A stretch of DNA of 64,000 nucleotides from Thermoactinospora rubra. Its GTDB lineage: Bacteria > Actinomycetota > Actinomycetes > Streptosporangiales > Streptosporangiaceae. The position numbers and the translations under genes are program-made. How positions within the stretch are numbered: the stretch's first letter is position 1; every line of letters starts with the position of its first letter. The stretch covers positions 187,088 to 251,087 of the forward strand of contig NZ_KZ084328.1 in assembly GCF_002093975.1 (NCBI RefSeq), read 5' to 3'. The notes below the pieces were generated by a model. That model saw nothing but the letters and a program-made list of their open reading frames with translations, was not told where the DNA came from and searched no databases. This document shows positions 1-13,865 of this stretch, piece by piece.

Positions 1-4655
<4,655 letters not shown>

Positions 4656-4668
4656 CCGTTCCCGGCCT

Positions 4669-4708
4669 CCGCGGGCCGGGGGCTCGCCCGCCGTCCCCCG
4701 GCCCGCGG
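4669..4708 (+). terminator. hairpin terminator after GH9 gene
   Basis: A perfect 14-bp stem (CCGCGGGCCGGGGG with CCCCCGGCCCGCGG) and 12-nt loop lie 14 bases after the GH9 stop and just before the GH5 gene's ribosome binding site (CGAGGAG). There is no T tract, as is common in high-GC actinomycete terminators. Confidence 0.65.
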
Positions 4709-4727
4709 ATCCCATCCGAGGAGTCTC

Positions 4728-6284
4728 ATGAACCTCCGCAGGACCCTCGCGGCGGCCACCGGGGCCGCCGCGCTCGCGGTCTCGCTCGCCGCCGTCTCTC
4801 CCGCGGCTCCGGCACTGGCCGCCACGGGGCTGCGCGTCAGCGGCACGAAGATCCTGGAGTCCAACGGCAACGAGTTCGTCATGCGCGGCACCAGCCACGC
4901 CCACACCTGGTACCCGTCGCAGACCTCCTCCTTCGCCAACATCAAGGCGCTGGGCGCCAACACCGTCCGCGTGGTGCTCAGCGGCGGCCGGTGGACCAGG
5001 AACGACGCCGCCGACGTGGCCAATGTGGTCTCGCTGTGCAAGACCAACCGGCTCATCTGCGTGCTGGAGAACCACGACACCACCGGGTACGGCGAGCAGT
5101 CCGGCGCCTACACCCTGGACCAGGCCGTCGACTACTGGGTGAGCGTCAAGAGCGCCCTGGCCGGCCAGGAGGACTACATCGTCGTCAACATCGGCAACGA
5201 GCCGATCGGCAACAACCCGACCACGCCGGACTGGGCCACCGCCACGAAGAACGCCATCCAGCGCATGCGCGCCGAGGGCTTCGACCACCTGCTCATGGTC
5301 GACGCGCCCAACTGGGGCCAGGACTGGCGCGGCGTGATGCGTGACAACGCCGCCTCGGTGGCCGCCGCCGACCCGGACAAGAACACCGTGTTCTCGGTGC
5401 ACATGTACGGGGTCTACGACACGGCCGCCGAGATCGTCGCCTACCTCGACGCCTTCAAGGCCGCGAACCTGCCGCTGGTGATCGGCGAGTTCGGCTTCAA
5501 CCACTCCGACGGCGACCCCGACGAGGACACCATCATGGCCGAGGCCGTCAAGCGCGGCGTCGGCTACCTCGGCTGGTCCTGGAGCGGCAACGGCGGCGGC
5601 GTGGAGTACCTGGACCAGGTCACCAACTTCGACCCGGCCCGGCTGACCAGCTGGGGCCAGCGGCTGTTCAACGGGGCCAACGGCATCGCGCAGACCGCCA
5701 AGGAAGCCACGATCTACGGCGGCTCCACGCCCGACACCGAGAAGCCGACGCGGCCCGGCACGCCCGCCGCCTCCGACGTCACCGCCACCACCGCCCGGCT
5801 GACGTGGGCCGCCTCCACCGACAACCGGGGCGTCGTGGGCTACGACGTCTACCGGGGCGCCGCCAGGCTGGCCAGCTCGACCACCAACGCCGTCACGCTG
5901 ACCGGTCTGAGCCCGGAGACCGCCTACACCGTCCACGTCGTCGCCCGCGACGCGGCCGGCAACGTCTCCGACCCCTCCCCCACCGCGACCTTCGCCACGC
6001 CCAAGGGCTCGACCTGCACGGCCGTCTACCGGACGGTGGGCCACTGGCCGGGCGGCTTCCAGGGCGAGGTCACCGTCACCTGCCCGCCGGGCACCAGCGG
6101 CTGGCGGGTCAGCCTGGCCTGGTCCGACGCGAGCGTCAAGGTCACCCAGGCGTGGAACGCCACCGTGACCGGCACCGGTCCCTACACCTTCGCCAACGCC
6201 TCGTGGAACGCCGGCGGCGGCACCTTCGGCTTCCTGGCCTCCTGGCCGGGCAGCGGGGCCCCGCCGAGCCCGAGCGTCGGCTGA
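4728..6284 (+). CDS. GH5 (subfamily 8-like) endo-beta-1,4-mannanase with Fn3-CBM2
   Basis: Secreted 518-residue hydrolase. ATG 4728 follows GAGGAG. Residues 1 to about 31 form a signal peptide (two Arg, an Ala-rich hydrophobic stretch, ending ALAA). The GH5 domain (about 32-330) begins GLRVSGTKILESNGNEF, as in actinomycete mannanases, and has the acid/base Glu158 in NIGNEP and nucleophile Glu254 in IGEFG. Fn3 covers about 335-425 and CBM2 about 428-518. The subfamily call rests on resemblance to Streptomyces and Thermobifida mannanases; a cellulase of the same family is the main alternative. It sits between GH9 and GH10 genes, adding hemicellulose attack to the cellulase set. Confidence 0.88.
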   Translation: MNLRRTLAAATGAAALAVSLAAVSPAAPALAATGLRVSGTKILESNGNEFVMRGTSHAHTWYPSQTSSFANIKALGANTVRVVLSGGRWTRNDAADVANVVSLCKTNRLICVLENHDTTGYGEQSGAYTLDQAVDYWVSVKSALAGQEDYIVVNIGNEPIGNNPTTPDWATATKNAIQRMRAEGFDHLLMVDAPNWGQDWRGVMRDNAASVAAADPDKNTVFSVHMYGVYDTAAEIVAYLDAFKAANLPLVIGEFGFNHSDGDPDEDTIMAEAVKRGVGYLGWSWSGNGGGVEYLDQVTNFDPARLTSWGQRLFNGANGIAQTAKEATIYGGSTPDTEKPTRPGTPAASDVTATTARLTWAASTDNRGVVGYDVYRGAARLASSTTNAVTLTGLSPETAYTVHVVARDAAGNVSDPSPTATFATPKGSTCTAVYRTVGHWPGGFQGEVTVTCPPGTSGWRVSLAWSDASVKVTQAWNATVTGTGPYTFANASWNAGGGTFGFLASWPGSGAPPSPSVG

Positions 6285-6291
6285 TCTGACG

Positions 6292-6320
6292 AGGGGTGCG
6301 GCTCCCCAGGCCGCACCCCT
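6292..6320 (+). terminator. hairpin terminator after GH5 gene
   Basis: A perfect 11-bp stem (AGGGGTGCGGC with GCCGCACCCCT) with a 7-nt loop begins eight bases after the GH5 stop. Confidence 0.65.
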
Positions 6321-6337
6321 TCGCCAGGCCCGTCCCC

Positions 6338-6346
6338 GAAAGTTTC
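6338..6346. promoter_or_regulatory. GAAAGTTTC inverted repeat before GH10 gene
   Basis: GAAA-G-TTTC is a short perfect inverted repeat 33 bases before the GH10 start, followed by CATATAGG, a possible -10 region. GAAA/TTTC repeats are described upstream of Streptomyces xylanase genes. The same nine bases occur at 36238-36246 before the PL11 gene. Confidence 0.4.
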
Positions 6347-6379
6347 TGACCATATAGGAAAGTATCGAAGGGAGACATC

Positions 6380-7996
6380 GTGAAACCCGCACGAGTGGCG
6401 ATCGCGACCGCGATCGGCCTGCTGTCCGTGGCACTGTCGACGGCGCTGCCGGCGGCGCCCGCCGGCGCCTCGGCCCCGCTGCGCGAGCACGCGGCCGCCA
6501 AGGGCAAGTTCATCGGCACCGCGCTGGCCACCGGACCGCTGGCGAGCGAGAGCGCCTACCGCACGATCGCCGCGACCGAGTTCGACCAGGTCACGGCCGA
6601 GAACGCGATGAAGTGGGACGCGACCCAGCCCAGCCAGGGCCAGTTCACCTTCTCCGGCGCCGACCAGATCGTCGCCTTCGCCGCCCAGAACAACCAGCAG
6701 GTCCACGGCCACACGCTGGTCTGGCACAGCCAGACGCCGGGCTGGGTGCAGAACCTGTCCGCCGCCCAGCTGCGCACGGCCATGCAGAACCACATCAGCA
6801 CCGTGGTCGGCCGCTACGCCGACAACCCCGTCGTGCGCTCCTGGGACGTCGTCAACGAGGCGTTCGAGGAGAACGGCAGCTACCGCAACTCCTTCTGGTA
6901 CCAGAAGCTCGGCGAGGGCTACATCGCCGACGCCTTCCGCTTCGCCAGGGCCGCCGACCCCGACGCCAAGCTGTGCATCAACGACTACAACGTCGAGGGG
7001 ATCAACGCCAAGAGCACGGCCATGTACAACCTGGTCCGCACGCTGCGCCAGCAGGGCGTGCCCATCGACTGCGTCGGCTTCCAGGCGCACCTGGCGATCC
7101 AGTACGGCTTCCCCGGCGACGTCCAGCAGAACATGCAGCGCTTCGCCGACCTCGGCGTCGACGTCCGGCTCACCGAGATCGACGTGCGCATGCAGATGCC
7201 TCGCGACGCCACCAAGGACGCCACCCAGGCGACCTACTACCGCAACCTCGTCAACGCCTGCCTCGCCGTGACCCGGTGCGTGGGCATGACGATCTGGGGC
7301 TTCACCGACAAGCACTCGTGGGTGCCCGACACCTTCCAGGGCCAGGGCGCGGCGCTGATCTACGACGAGAACTACGGCAAGAAGCCGTCCTACAACGCCG
7401 TGCACGACGCGCTCGCGGGCGGCACGAGCAACGACACGCAGAAGCCCACCAGGCCCGGCAAGCCCGCGGTCTCCGACGTCACCGGCTCCAGCGCCCGCGT
7501 GACCTGGACCGCCTCGACCGACAACGTCGGCGTGACGGGCTACGACGTCTACAGCGGCACCACCAAGCTGGCCGGCGCGACGACCAACGCCGTCACGCTG
7601 ACCGGCCTGTCCCCCAACACCTCCTACACCGTCCACGTCGTGGCGCGTGACGCGGCGGGCAACACCTCCGACCCCTCCGACACCACGTCGTTCACCACGA
7701 CGGGCACGCCGGCCGGCGACTGCACCGCGACCTACCGCCTGGTCAACTCCTGGCCCGGCGGCTTCCAGGCCGAGGTGTCCGTCACCTCCACCAGGGCGAT
7801 CACCGGCTGGACGGTCGGCTGGACCTTCCCCGGCGACCAGAAGATCACCCAGCTGTGGAACGGCACGCACACCCAGACCGGCGCCACGGTGTCGGTGAAG
7901 AACGCCTCCTGGAACGGCAGGCCGCCGGCCACCTTCGGCTTCACCGCCTCGGGTGCCGGCGCGACGCCGTCCGGCGTGACCTGCACCGCCCAGTAG
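6380..7996 (+). CDS. GH10 endo-beta-1,4-xylanase with Fn3-CBM2
   Basis: Secreted 538-residue xylanase that cuts the xylan backbone. The start is GTG 6380, eight bases after AAGGGAG. Residues 1 to about 32 form a signal peptide ending PAGAS. The GH10 barrel covers about 36-345: FIGTALATG at the first strand, TAENAMKWD, HGHTLVWHSQ, acid/base Glu160 in DVVNEAF and nucleophile Glu266 in LTEIDVRM, all characteristic of the family. Fn3 (about 351-440) and CBM2 (about 447-538) follow and are near-identical in DNA to those of the GH9 gene. It is the last of four secreted enzymes on this strand and has its own leader with a GAAAGTTTC repeat, so it may be controlled separately. Confidence 0.96.
   Translation: MKPARVAIATAIGLLSVALSTALPAAPAGASAPLREHAAAKGKFIGTALATGPLASESAYRTIAATEFDQVTAENAMKWDATQPSQGQFTFSGADQIVAFAAQNNQQVHGHTLVWHSQTPGWVQNLSAAQLRTAMQNHISTVVGRYADNPVVRSWDVVNEAFEENGSYRNSFWYQKLGEGYIADAFRFARAADPDAKLCINDYNVEGINAKSTAMYNLVRTLRQQGVPIDCVGFQAHLAIQYGFPGDVQQNMQRFADLGVDVRLTEIDVRMQMPRDATKDATQATYYRNLVNACLAVTRCVGMTIWGFTDKHSWVPDTFQGQGAALIYDENYGKKPSYNAVHDALAGGTSNDTQKPTRPGKPAVSDVTGSSARVTWTASTDNVGVTGYDVYSGTTKLAGATTNAVTLTGLSPNTSYTVHVVARDAAGNTSDPSDTTSFTTTGTPAGDCTATYRLVNSWPGGFQAEVSVTSTRAITGWTVGWTFPGDQKITQLWNGTHTQTGATVSVKNASWNGRPPATFGFTASGAGATPSGVTCTAQ
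7434..7975 (+). repeat. Fn3-CBM2 module repeat, copy 2
   Basis: Partner of the copy at 4092-4625 in the GH9 gene; identity is highest in the CBM2 half (7770-7949). The repeat is direct and about 3.3 kb from its partner. Confidence 0.8.
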
Positions 7997-8004
7997 CGTC
8001 GCGG

Positions 8005-8038
8005 GGCCCTGCCGGCGGCTCCCAGCGCCGGCAGGGCC
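8005..8038. terminator. hairpin terminator between convergent GH10 and GH3 genes
   Basis: A perfect 13-bp stem (GGCCCTGCCGGCG with CGCCGGCAGGGCC) and 8-nt loop sit between the stops of two converging genes, so it can serve both strands. Confidence 0.7.
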
Positions 8039-8062
8039 GGTCCGGCGACCCAAGGGTGCGGG

Positions 8063-10918
8063 TCAGGAGAACGCCAGGTCCCTGACCCGCACCTCGCCCT
8101 TCAGCACCAGGTAGACGTCGCCGTGCCCGGGGGTCATGGACGCGGAGGCGGTGGCCCACCGGTAGACGTCGCCGGTGGCGGGCACCCGGGCCGTGCCGAG
8201 CAGCGTGCCGGTGGGCGAGCCGAGGCGCACCTCGATCGAGCCGCCGCCCGCCGACGCCACGCCCGCGGTGAAGGCTCCGCCGTACCGGGCGTCCTTGAAG
8301 AGGATCCATCCGGGCCCGGCGACGGCGTCGCCGGCGGCCTTGGTCTCGTCGGCGAACCGCACGCCGGAGTAGTCGTCGAAGTCCATCGCCCGCGTCGCCC
8401 GCGTCAGGTCGCGCGGCGGGATCGTCTCGCCCGCCACCTGGAGGGTGGTGCGCTGCCTGATCCGGTCGGAGGAGGAGCCGGCCATCACCTCGTGGACGGC
8501 CTGCTCGACGACCCACTTGTTCCTGGTCACGTCCCACACCGCCAGGTCCTCGCGCTTGAGCGGGAAGGTGACGGTGCGGCTCTGGCCGGGGTTCAGGGTG
8601 ATCCGCTGGAAGCCGCGCAGCCGCTTGACCGGCTGCTGGAAGCGGGAGTCGCGCTGGCGGGTGTAGAGCTGGACGACCTCGTCGCCGGCGACCCTGCCGG
8701 TGTTGGTGACCTTGACGCTGACCTGGCCGCCGCGCACTTTCAGGCCCTCGTAGGCGAAGGTGGTGTAGGACAGGCCGTGGCCGAAGGCGAACAGCGGCCT
8801 GCCGCGGTGGTAGAGGTAGGTCAGCCCGGCCTTGGCGATGTCGTAGTCGAGCAGGCCGGGCACCTCCTCGGTGGCGTACCAGGTCTGGGTGAGCCGCCCG
8901 GCCGGGTTGACGTCGCCGAACAGCACGTCGGCGATGGCGTGGCCGGTCTCGGCGCCCGCGTGGGTGGTCCACAGCAGGGTGGGGGCGTCGACCACGACCG
9001 GGTAGCTCGTCTCCAGCACCACGACCGTGTTGGGGTTGGCCTTGCGCACGGCCTCGACGAGCCGCCGCTGGCCCTCGCCGAGCCGCAGGTCGTCGCGGTC
9101 GTGGAACTCGCGGCCGTGCACGAACGGGTGGCTGCCGACCACGACCACCGCGACCTCGGCCTCGGCCGCCTGCTCGGCCGCCTGGGCGATGCCGTCGGCG
9201 ACGACCTCCTTGGCGAAGCGGGCGGCCTGGTCCTTGGTGCCCATGCCGAGCACGCCGTCGGCGCCCACGGTGACGTAGGGCTCGTCGATCCAGAACCAGC
9301 CCTCGTCGATCTCGTAGCCCTCGTACTTGATCAGGTAGCTGCCGTCGTCCTGCCTGTCCAGGGCGAACTGCTGCTGGACGTACCAGCCGTCCGGTTCGGC
9401 CGCGGTGGTGGTGAACGGCCCCCAGTTGCCGCCCAGCAGCCTGCCGTTGCCGACGTTGCGCAGGGTGGAGACCGGGCCGGTCCAGTCGGTGAGGTCCCAC
9501 TGGGAGGCGGGCGTGGGCGCGGCGTCCACGACGGCGGCGTCGCCGCCGGTGGCGGTGACGTACTTGCCGGTGTCGAGGTGCTTGAGCGCGATGCGCTCGA
9601 CGCCCGTGGCCGTGGTCACCCGGGAGACCCGTTCCTTGATCCCGTCGGCCGGGGTGACCTGGTAGGGCAGCTCGCCGCCGTACCAGTCGCGGTAGAGCAC
9701 GTCCGACAGCGGGCCGACGACGGCGGCCGACTTGGGGCTCTTCAGCGGCAGCAGGCCCGAGTTGCGCAGCAGCACGGCGGCCTTGCCCGCGGCCTGGCGG
9801 TTGAGCCTGCGGTGCGCGGGGCTGTCGACCACGTCCTTGGTGATCTTCCCGTACGGCCCGCCGCCGGGGTCGAAGTGGCCCAGCCGGAAGCGGATCGTCA
9901 GCGCGTTGCGCACGGCCCGGTCCACGTCGGCCTCGGTGATCAGGTTCTTGGCCAGTGCCTCCTTGAGGATGCCGATCATGGGCTGGGCGTCGGCGCCGTC
10001 GACGGTGTAGCTGTCCAGGCCCGCCTTGAGCACGGCGGCGAACGCCTCGGGTTTGGTGGCGAAGTACTTCTCCAGCTCGGTGAGCGCGTGGGGGCCCCAG
10101 GCGTCGCTGACGTTGTAGAGCGTCTGGTCGGTCCACGACCGCACGAGCGTGCCGAGGTCGGGGTTGACGTGGTTGGGGCGGCCGTTGACCAGGTTGTAGG
10201 AGGCCATCACGCCGGTGGCCGCGCCCTGCTGGACGGGCGTCTTGAAGGCGGGCTCGTAGTACTCCTTCCTCAGCCTGGGGGTGAGGCCGGAGGAGGTGAG
10301 GCTGCGGTCGGTCTCGTTGTTGTAGGCGAGGTAGTGCTTGAGCACCGGCGCGGTCTTGAGGTGCCGGGGGTCCTCGCCCTGCAGGCCCTTGCCGTACGCG
10401 GTGGCCATGGCGCCGGTGAGCAGCGGATCCTCCGAGTAGCCCTCCTCGTTGCGCCCGGCCCGCGGGTGGCGCAGCAGGTCGACCACGGGCGCCCAGACCT
10501 GCAGGCCCCACAGCACCGGGTCCTCGCTGTGGTAGCCGCGCACTTCGTCGCCGACGGCCGAGCCGACGCGCCTGACCAGCTCGGGGTCCCACGTGCTGGC
10601 CAGGCCGACGGCCTGCGGGAAGACCGTGCCCTTGGCGAACTTCTGGTTCCAGTTGTCGCCGAGGTGGTTGGACCAGCCGACGCCGTGCAGGGCCTCGGTG
10701 CCGTTCTTGTGGTACGGCACGCCCAGGCGCGGGATGGCGGCCTGCGACTGGTGGAGCAGGGACAGCTTCTCCTCCAGGGTGAGGCGGCCGAGCAGGTCGT
10801 CGACCCGCTGGGCGAGCGGCAGGGAGGGGTCGCGGAAGGGGAGGTCCCCGGCGGCCTGGGCGGGCGCGGCGGCCAAGCCCGCGACCAGGACCGCGGCGAG
10901 GACGGCACGTTTGATCAC
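8063..10918 (-). CDS. secreted GH3 beta-xylosidase/beta-glucosidase with inserted beta domain
   Basis: Exo-acting GH3 enzyme of 951 residues. The start is GTG 10918, sharing GTGA with the stop of the upstream permease gene. Residues 1-22 are a signal peptide ending APAQA. The motif TEALHGVG (about residue 75) is usual in GH3 beta-xylosidases. The nucleophile Asp271 is in YNVSDAWG, a variant of the common SDW/SDY motif. Between the two GH3 domains lies an extra block, about residues 430-560 (starting IALKHLDTGKYVTATGG), that looks like a beta-trefoil or fascin-like insert. The C-terminal GH3 domain and an Fn3-like region follow, then a beta-sandwich of about 120 residues resembling CBM6. It closes the importer operon, so it likely acts on the same oligosaccharides before uptake. 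Whether it prefers glucose or xylose ends is not clear. Confidence 0.85.
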   Translation of the reverse strand: MIKRAVLAAVLVAGLAAAPAQAAGDLPFRDPSLPLAQRVDDLLGRLTLEEKLSLLHQSQAAIPRLGVPYHKNGTEALHGVGWSNHLGDNWNQKFAKGTVFPQAVGLASTWDPELVRRVGSAVGDEVRGYHSEDPVLWGLQVWAPVVDLLRHPRAGRNEEGYSEDPLLTGAMATAYGKGLQGEDPRHLKTAPVLKHYLAYNNETDRSLTSSGLTPRLRKEYYEPAFKTPVQQGAATGVMASYNLVNGRPNHVNPDLGTLVRSWTDQTLYNVSDAWGPHALTELEKYFATKPEAFAAVLKAGLDSYTVDGADAQPMIGILKEALAKNLITEADVDRAVRNALTIRFRLGHFDPGGGPYGKITKDVVDSPAHRRLNRQAAGKAAVLLRNSGLLPLKSPKSAAVVGPLSDVLYRDWYGGELPYQVTPADGIKERVSRVTTATGVERIALKHLDTGKYVTATGGDAAVVDAAPTPASQWDLTDWTGPVSTLRNVGNGRLLGGNWGPFTTTAAEPDGWYVQQQFALDRQDDGSYLIKYEGYEIDEGWFWIDEPYVTVGADGVLGMGTKDQAARFAKEVVADGIAQAAEQAAEAEVAVVVVGSHPFVHGREFHDRDDLRLGEGQRRLVEAVRKANPNTVVVLETSYPVVVDAPTLLWTTHAGAETGHAIADVLFGDVNPAGRLTQTWYATEEVPGLLDYDIAKAGLTYLYHRGRPLFAFGHGLSYTTFAYEGLKVRGGQVSVKVTNTGRVAGDEVVQLYTRQRDSRFQQPVKRLRGFQRITLNPGQSRTVTFPLKREDLAVWDVTRNKWVVEQAVHEVMAGSSSDRIRQRTTLQVAGETIPPRDLTRATRAMDFDDYSGVRFADETKAAGDAVAGPGWILFKDARYGGAFTAGVASAGGGSIEVRLGSPTGTLLGTARVPATGDVYRWATASASMTPGHGDVYLVLKGEVRVRDLAFS

Positions 10919-11727
10919 TTGATGGCTCCTACGGTGATGCCCCGGGTGAGCGTGCGCTGGAAGAGCAGGAAGAACACGACCGCCGGGAGCAGGCCGAGCA
11001 GCGCCGAGGCGCTGGAGGCGGTGGCGTCCATGAACTTCTCGCCCTGCAGCACGCCCAGGGCGACCGGCGCGGTCTGGGTGTCGTTGGAGATGAGGAAGAT
11101 CAGCGGGAGGAAGAACTCGTTCCAGGTCCAGATGAAGAAGAAGATCAGCAGCACGCTGAGCGTCGGCCTGCTGACCGGGACCACGATCGTGGCCAGCGTG
11201 CGCAGCCGCCCGGCCCCGTCCATGGAGGCGGCCTCGAGGATCTCCCGGGGGAACTGGCCGAGGACGGCGCTGAGCAGGTAGGTGCCGAAGGCGGCCTGGA
11301 TCGCCGTGAACACGATGATCATGGCGAGCCGGGTGTCGTAGAGGCCCGCCGCCTTGGCCAGGTAGTACAGCGGGTAGGCCAGCGCCTCCTGCGGCAGGGT
11401 GTTGGCCAGCAGGAACAGCGCCAGGATCCACACCCGGCCGCGCACCCGCCCGATGCCGAGCGCGTAGGCGTTCAGCACCGACAGCACCACCGCCAGCACC
11501 GCCACCGAGCCGCTGATGACGAAGCTGTTCCAGAGCTTCTCGCCGAAGTCGACGCGGTTCCAGAAGTCGACGATGCCCTGCAGGTACAGGCCCTCGGGCA
11601 GGCTGAGGGGGCCGTGGGCGCCGTAGTCCTGCGGCGACTTGACGGCGTTGAGCGCGACGATCACGAACGGGAACACCATGACGATCGCCAGGACCGCCAG
11701 CGCGATCCGCACCGCGTGCCTGGTCAC
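10915..11727 (-). CDS. sugar ABC transporter permease, MalG type
   Basis: 270-residue inner-membrane component of an oligosaccharide importer. GTG 11727 overlaps the stop of the upstream permease (GTGA), and its own stop overlaps the GH3 start, so the three genes are likely translationally coupled. About six membrane segments are visible, and the EAA loop that contacts the ATPase reads EILEAASMDGAGRLRTLATI. The start chosen here (TRHAVRIALAVL) puts the first membrane helix at the N-terminus as usual. No ATPase gene lies nearby; in Streptomyces such systems share the MsiK ATPase. The neighbours suggest xyloglucan-type or related oligosaccharides as cargo. Confidence 0.9.
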   Translation of the reverse strand: MTRHAVRIALAVLAIVMVFPFVIVALNAVKSPQDYGAHGPLSLPEGLYLQGIVDFWNRVDFGEKLWNSFVISGSVAVLAVVLSVLNAYALGIGRVRGRVWILALFLLANTLPQEALAYPLYYLAKAAGLYDTRLAMIIVFTAIQAAFGTYLLSAVLGQFPREILEAASMDGAGRLRTLATIVVPVSRPTLSVLLIFFFIWTWNEFFLPLIFLISNDTQTAPVALGVLQGEKFMDATASSASALLGLLPAVVFFLLFQRTLTRGITVGAIK

Positions 11728-12611
11728 GTCGCACGCTCCTGGACGCGCAGGAACAGGAACGTCACCGCGACGATGACGAGCGCGAGGACGGTGGCGATGG
11801 CCGAGCCGTACCCCACGTTGCTCTTCTGGAAGAAGTTCAGGTAGGAGAAGTAGGAGGGGACCATGGTGGCGTCGCCGGGGCCGCCGCGGGTGAGCACGAA
11901 GATCGGGCCGAACACCTTCAGCGCCGCGATCGTGCAGGTGAGCAGTACCACGAAGATCTCCGGCCTGATCTGCGGGACGGTGATGTGCCAGAAGCGCCGC
12001 CACCAGGAGGCGCCGTCGATCTGCGCGGCCTCATGCAGCGCCGGGTCCACCCGCTGGAGGCCCGCCATGAAGACCACGACCGGGTAGCCGAGCTGGAACC
12101 ACACCATCACCGCCATGACGGTGGCCAGGGCCAGGTCGGGGTCGCCGAGCCAGTCCACATCCAGGCCGAGGATCTGGTTGACCGCGCCGTAGGAGGGGTG
12201 GAGCATCCACCCCCACACCACGCCCGCGACGGCGACCGGCAGCACCTGCGGCAGGTAGTACAGGGCGCGCAGCACCACGGCCGTGCGTCCCTTGAGGTGG
12301 AACAGCGTGGCGGCCAGCACCAGGCCGATCGCGGCAGGCACGACGGCCATGGCCACGATGAGCCCGGCGTTGTGCTGGAAGGACGCCCAGAACCGCTCGT
12401 CGCGCAGCAGCCGGGCGTAGTTCTCCAGCCCGATCCACCTCGGCGTGCCGACGCCCGACCACCTGGTGAAGCTCGCACCGAGGTTCATCAGGAACGGCAC
12501 GGCGATCACGCCGAGGAACAGGATCGAGCTCGGCACCAGGTAGAGCCAGTAGCCCCGGGCGTTAGAAGCCAAGGTCCGCGAGGTTGTCTTGGTACGGCTT
12601 GGCGATCTCAT
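11724..12611 (-). CDS. sugar ABC transporter permease, MalF type
   Basis: Up to 295 residues with six membrane segments; the EAA loop reads ALHEAAQIDGASWWRRFWHI. The start is unsure: ATG 12611 gives a 50-base overlap with the binding-protein gene, while TTG 12572 would overlap its stop by only a few bases and still keep the first helix (GYWLYLVPSSILF). Neither has a strong ribosome binding site. It works with the MalG-type partner downstream and the lipoprotein upstream as one importer. Confidence 0.88.
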   Translation of the reverse strand: MRSPSRTKTTSRTLASNARGYWLYLVPSSILFLGVIAVPFLMNLGASFTRWSGVGTPRWIGLENYARLLRDERFWASFQHNAGLIVAMAVVPAAIGLVLAATLFHLKGRTAVVLRALYYLPQVLPVAVAGVVWGWMLHPSYGAVNQILGLDVDWLGDPDLALATVMAVMVWFQLGYPVVVFMAGLQRVDPALHEAAQIDGASWWRRFWHITVPQIRPEIFVVLLTCTIAALKVFGPIFVLTRGGPGDATMVPSYFSYLNFFQKSNVGYGSAIATVLALVIVAVTFLFLRVQERAT

Positions 12612-13857
12612 CGAGGACCTGCGACGGGGACTTCGAGCCGTTGATCAGGTTCTGCACCCCGGCGACGAGCACGTCGTAGTAGCCGGGCGCGGGCCAGTCG
12701 GGGTAGAAGGCCAGGCCGTCCTGCGCGGTGAGCTTGTTGAAGGTCTCGATGAGCTCCTTGCTCTTGGCGTCGGTGATGGCGGCCGGGTCGGCGGCCACCG
12801 GCACGCCGCCGGAGTTGCCGAGCAGGTTCTGGATCTCCCTGCTCATCGTGATGTCGATGAAGTCGTAGGCCAGGTCCTTGTTCTTGGACTTCTCCGGCAC
12901 CACCCACAGGTTGCCGCCGGAGCCTGGGGCGAGCCGGTTGCCGGGGAACAGGAAGGTGCCCCACTCGAAGTCCTTGACGGTGCTCTGCACGCGGCCGTAC
13001 CACCAGCTGCCGGAGATCATCATGGGGAACTTGCCGTTCATGAACGCCACGCCCATGTCCTCGGCCTTGAGGGCGGCGGAGTTCTTGGGGATGTAGCCCT
13101 TGCCGACCCAGTCGGCCATGGTCTGGGCGGCGTAGGTGAGCTGCGGGCCGTGGAAGTCGACCTTGCCCTGGTAGGACTGGTAGGCGTTGACCCAGGCGCG
13201 GTCGGCCTTGCTCAGGGCCAGCTCGTAGAAGATCTGCTGAGCCGGGTACTCGGCGCCCGCGACGCTCAGCGGGGTGAGGCCCGCCTGGACGAACTTGTCC
13301 ATGGCGGCGGTGAACTCCTCGAACGTGGCGGGCACGGAGACGCCGTGCTCGTCGAAGAGATCCTTGTTGTAGTAGACCATCACGAACTCGCCGTAGTTCG
13401 TGACGCCGTACCACTTGCCCGAGCCCATGACGCCGCGGTCGTCGTACTTGGAGGTGGTCTGCAGGCCGCCGGGCAACAGCCTGTCCCAGCCGCGCTTGGC
13501 GGCCTCCTCGGTGAGGTCGGTGAGCAGCCCCTGCTTGGACAGCAGCCCGGCGGTGGCGTTGCCCTTGTTGTACTCCATGACGTCCGGGGCCTCGTCGGAG
13601 TTGAGGACCATGCCGGCGGTCTTCTGGATCTGCTCGAAGCCCTTCTCCTCGAACTGGACCTTCACGTTCGGGTGGGTGGCCTCGAACTTCTTGACGGCCT
13701 CGGCCCAGGCCTTGCCCATCGCGCTGTCGGGGGTCTCGTAGTGCCAGAGCTTGAGCGTGCGCGGTCCGCTGGGCTGGGCGGACGGCGCGTCCTGGCCGGA
13801 GCCGCAGGCCGCCAGCGCGAGGACCGCCGCGGCCAGCAGGCAGGTGAGCTTGTTCAT
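12562..13857 (-). CDS. sugar ABC transporter substrate-binding lipoprotein, MalE type
   Basis: 431-residue extracellular binding protein that captures oligosaccharides for the two permeases downstream. ATG 13857. The signal peptide ends in a lipobox (ALAAC, lipidated Cys18), followed by a Gly/Ser/Pro linker and TLKLWHYE, the usual first strand of family 1 binding proteins. Trp-rich stretches such as MISGSWWYGRVQ probably stack on sugar rings. The bases upstream of the ATG show only a weak ribosome binding site. An IS remnant starts a few bases further up, which may have changed expression of the whole importer-GH3 operon. The neighbouring GH31, GH95 and GH42 genes point to decorated xyloglucan oligosaccharides as ligand; this is inference. 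Confidence 0.9.
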   Translation of the reverse strand: MNKLTCLLAAAVLALAACGSGQDAPSAQPSGPRTLKLWHYETPDSAMGKAWAEAVKKFEATHPNVKVQFEEKGFEQIQKTAGMVLNSDEAPDVMEYNKGNATAGLLSKQGLLTDLTEEAAKRGWDRLLPGGLQTTSKYDDRGVMGSGKWYGVTNYGEFVMVYYNKDLFDEHGVSVPATFEEFTAAMDKFVQAGLTPLSVAGAEYPAQQIFYELALSKADRAWVNAYQSYQGKVDFHGPQLTYAAQTMADWVGKGYIPKNSAALKAEDMGVAFMNGKFPMMISGSWWYGRVQSTVKDFEWGTFLFPGNRLAPGSGGNLWVVPEKSKNKDLAYDFIDITMSREIQNLLGNSGGVPVAADPAAITDAKSKELIETFNKLTAQDGLAFYPDWPAPGYYDVLVAGVQNLINGSKSPSQVLDEIAKPYQDNLADLGF

Positions 13858-13865
13858 CGGACTTT

